A DNA stretch of 35,864 nt from Candidatus Didemnitutus sp. GTDB taxonomy: Bacteria; Verrucomicrobiota; Verrucomicrobiia; Opitutales; Opitutaceae. The translations under genes and the position numbers were made by a program. Positions 33,879-35,864 of this stretch are shown here, one piece after another (the first letter of the stretch is position 1; each line of letters opens with the position of its first letter). Location of the stretch: positions 1 to 35,864 of the forward strand of contig JAUXXD010000189.1 in assembly GCA_030681265.1 (NCBI GenBank), given 5' to 3'. The notes under the pieces were generated by a model. That model was not told where the DNA came from, searched no databases, and saw only the letters and a program-made list of their open reading frames with translations.

Positions 33879-35335
33879 AGCATGGCACTCGCGATACCCC
33901 ACGAACCGGCGGGCGCATCCTTCAGCGCGCCGGACTTTTCCAGCGCGGCAACGCTCTGCTCCCAAGCGCCGCAGGGCAGCCCGGCAGAAAAACCGATCAA
34001 GCGAGAGATCAGTACGAGAAATGGCTCGGGATTGCCGCCGACGGTCAGTGCCTCCAAGCAGGAGAGGTAATCGCCGCGCAATGACGTCGGCACAATTAAC
34101 CGGCCGCAGTTGCCTGCCGTCAGCTCGGCATTGAGGAAAAGACGCGCCAGCCGGCCGTTGCCATCGTTGAACGGATGCACCTCCGCCACGATGAACATCA
34201 CGAAGGCGCCCCGCGCCACCGGCTGAGCGAGGTGCCGGCCCAGTTCGAAGGCCAGCCGCAAGGTCCCTCGCACGAGTTCCGGCGCCACGAATTCTCGCGT
34301 GCCCACGCGGTTGGCGGTTTCCTTGAAGCGGCCCGGACCGACGTCGAGCCGGTCGTGCATCAGCCGCGCGTGCCGCACTTCGAGCAGCCGCAGCAAATCG
34401 TCCGCATCACGGGGCACCTCCCGGCGGTTGTGGCCGTCGGTGGCGAGGTGGAAGGTTGATAGAATGTCGTGCGCGTCCTTGGGTCGGGCGGGGGGCAGCT
34501 TGTGATCGAACACGATTTCGCGGGCCTCTTGGATCGTGAATACCGTGCCTTCGATGTAATTGGAAAAATAGGCTTCCCAAAACGCGTGCAGCCGGCGTTC
34601 GGCCTCCGGCCTTTCGGGGACCGATGCAAAATTTTCCGTCGCCAGCCGACTGGCGAGACGCGTGAAGAGTCCGACCCGGTCCGGGTCATAGGGCTCGCGC
34701 CGGGCCCGCGCCCGACCGACCGGTGAAACCAGCGTTTCCACGCCGACCCCGTCCACCAGCGCGGCGATCATCGTGCGCGCGCGCTGCGCGGCGTCCTCCA
34801 GACCGAGCACGGGCGCCAATTCCTCGGCGGCGGCCAGCAGCCGGCGGAGTTCGTCCGGCCCATGAATCCGGCACAAGCGGTCGAGCCATGTTTCGACGGC
34901 TGACCGCTCGAGGGTTTTGCGCTCGCCGCCGACGCCCGCCCGGCTTTCGGCCAGGTTTTCCAGCAGGGCCCGCGACCGCGACCCCATGAACAGGTCCGCC
35001 CCCAGTTGGGTGTCTCCCGCTTGGGCCGGTGCGCCTTTCCAAATGCGCAGCGTGACGCCGGGCAATGGGTGGATTTTGTCCCTCCGGCCATGGGTGATAT
35101 GGTAGATTCCGGCCGGCGAGGGCTTCGCTTCGATCGCCGTCCGATAGCTGATAACCGCTCCTGGATAGAATCGGCGGACGATGGCCAGCAAGTCGGCCCG
35201 AATCAGCTCTTCCACCGGGCTTGTCAGGTCGGTTGTATAGATCCGCGAGGCGAGCTTGCGCGCCTCCTTGCGCTTGATCATTCTCGCCAGCTGGTTGGCC
35301 TCGGAGGAGTCGGAAGATCCGAAAAGGAGGGGCAT
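33875..35335 (-). CDS. Fic-domain protein (AMPylator-type) with AbiEi-like N-terminal region
   Basis: Fic core EVHPFNDGNGRLARLFLNAEL; upstream FSNYIEGTVFTIQEA matches the inhibitory (S/T)xxxE(G/N) motif; N-term ASRIYTTDLTSPVEELIRADLLAIVRRFYPGAVISYRTAIEA resembles AbiEi-family regulators. Confidence 0.92.
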   Translation of the reverse strand: MPLLFGSSDSSEANQLARMIKRKEARKLASRIYTTDLTSPVEELIRADLLAIVRRFYPGAVISYRTAIEAKPSPAGIYHITHGRRDKIHPLPGVTLRIWKGAPAQAGDTQLGADLFMGSRSRALLENLAESRAGVGGERKTLERSAVETWLDRLCRIHGPDELRRLLAAAEELAPVLGLEDAAQRARTMIAALVDGVGVETLVSPVGRARARREPYDPDRVGLFTRLASRLATENFASVPERPEAERRLHAFWEAYFSNYIEGTVFTIQEAREIVFDHKLPPARPKDAHDILSTFHLATDGHNRREVPRDADDLLRLLEVRHARLMHDRLDVGPGRFKETANRVGTREFVAPELVRGTLRLAFELGRHLAQPVARGAFVMFIVAEVHPFNDGNGRLARLFLNAELTAGNCGRLIVPTSLRGDYLSCLEALTVGGNPEPFLVLISRLIGFSAGLPCGAWEQSVAALEKSGALKDAPAGSWGIASAML

Positions 35336-35512
35336 GAAAATCGTGAGTTAAGGGAGGCCGAAACCGAGGAAACGTGAAATTTCTGCGTTTAGCGGACTGA
35401 ATAAGTGAAAAATCGGTGTTTAAGCCAGTGAATTCCGCCATTGGCGGCTTGGTTTGATATCGAGACTACCCTCCGCTCGCTGGCCCTATTTTGTCACGCC
35501 CGCCAAGGTAGT

Positions 35513-35664
35513 CCACGCTGCGCGTGGCTCCACCTTTCCCTCCTACGGCCTTCCCCCTCGCGGGGAGCACAAGGCTCCACGCTCGGCGGCCTCGTCGGTG
35601 ACTGGGCGTGCCTGCAAGGGCCAGCGCGCGGAGCGCGCCACGAGAACCGGGTAACAACGCCCGG
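35513..35664. repeat. Hairpin-dense noncoding segment upstream of the RadC-like gene
   Basis: CCACGC-tgc-GCGTGG (35513-35527), TCCCC-ctcgc-GGGGA (35552-35566), GCGCG-cggag-CGCGC (35624-35638), CCGGG-taacaacg-CCCGG (35647-35664). Confidence 0.45.
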
Positions 35665-35693
35665 CCGGGGCGCGCAGCCACGCGTTATTTGCC

Positions 35694-35864
35694 ATGCAAC
35701 AGACTTATCTGGCCCTTGACCTCAATGATTCCATGCCGGCGCAAGTGATCGCCTGCGGGGAACAGCCGCAACAGCGGTTGGACTCATTCGGGGCGGCCGC
35801 CATGAGCGATACCGAACTGATCGCACTCATGCTACAGCACGGACTCGCCACGCGCGCCGTGTTC
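35694..35864 (+). CDS. RadC-family (JAB-domain) protein, partial at right edge
   Basis: MQQTYLALDLNDSMPAQVIACGEQPQQRLDSFGAAAMSDTELIALMLQHGLATRAVF matches the RadC N-terminal pattern 'RL..FGa.alsd.ELlallL..G'. Confidence 0.75.
   Translation, partial: MQQTYLALDLNDSMPAQVIACGEQPQQRLDSFGAAAMSDTELIALMLQHGLATRAVF

Noticed and set aside
1-35864. CRISPR arrays, tRNA/rRNA genes, transposases or att sites
   Set aside because: No regularly spaced repeats, tRNA-like cloverleaf, transposase motifs or paired attachment-site repeats were recognised by eye; no computational scan was possible.

Overview
High-GC bacterial window that reads as the core of a conjugative element (ICE or plasmid). The host is possibly Verrucomicrobia/Opitutaceae, judged only from protein style and not verified. 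From left to right: a MobF (TrwC/TraI-like) relaxase on the minus strand, open at the left edge; an A/T-richer divergent intergenic region that is a candidate oriT/promoter; a plus-strand group with an HTH-like protein, a TM protein and a VirD4/TraG coupling protein; a TacA/TacT-like toxin-antitoxin pair; and a compositionally distinct cargo of three overlapping exported-protein genes, including a 1084-aa protein with EF-hand/TSP3-like, HAF-like and alpha/beta-hydrolase segments. Next come a minus-strand pair (tandem RHH-like protein plus an isolated ClpB-D2-like AAA+ ATPase) and a very long plus-strand gene train (about 12.2-33.0 kb). That train runs from a VirB2-VirB10-like T4SS directly into a type IV pilus/T2SS-like module (PilP/GspB-like, GspF, pseudopilin, InlB-repeat exported protein, secretin, GspE, pilin, GspL-like, GspM-like), then small accessory genes and a PRTase-like gene. 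The right edge has an AbiEi-like/Fic protein overlapping a CxxC...SHIIP protein, and a partial RadC-like gene. The most notable observations are: (i) the T4SS-T4P fusion in one gene train with no separate VirB11; (ii) a shared 'TTAAACGACAGCG / GATAACGACAGCG' motif in both divergent intergenic regions; (iii) the tandem RHH plus lone Clp ATPase pair behind that motif; and (iv) a peptide motif (NAWQxS[LI]R[LI]xxVR) shared by the VirB5-like protein and the adjacent small TM protein. No database search was possible; family names come from recognised motifs and gene order.
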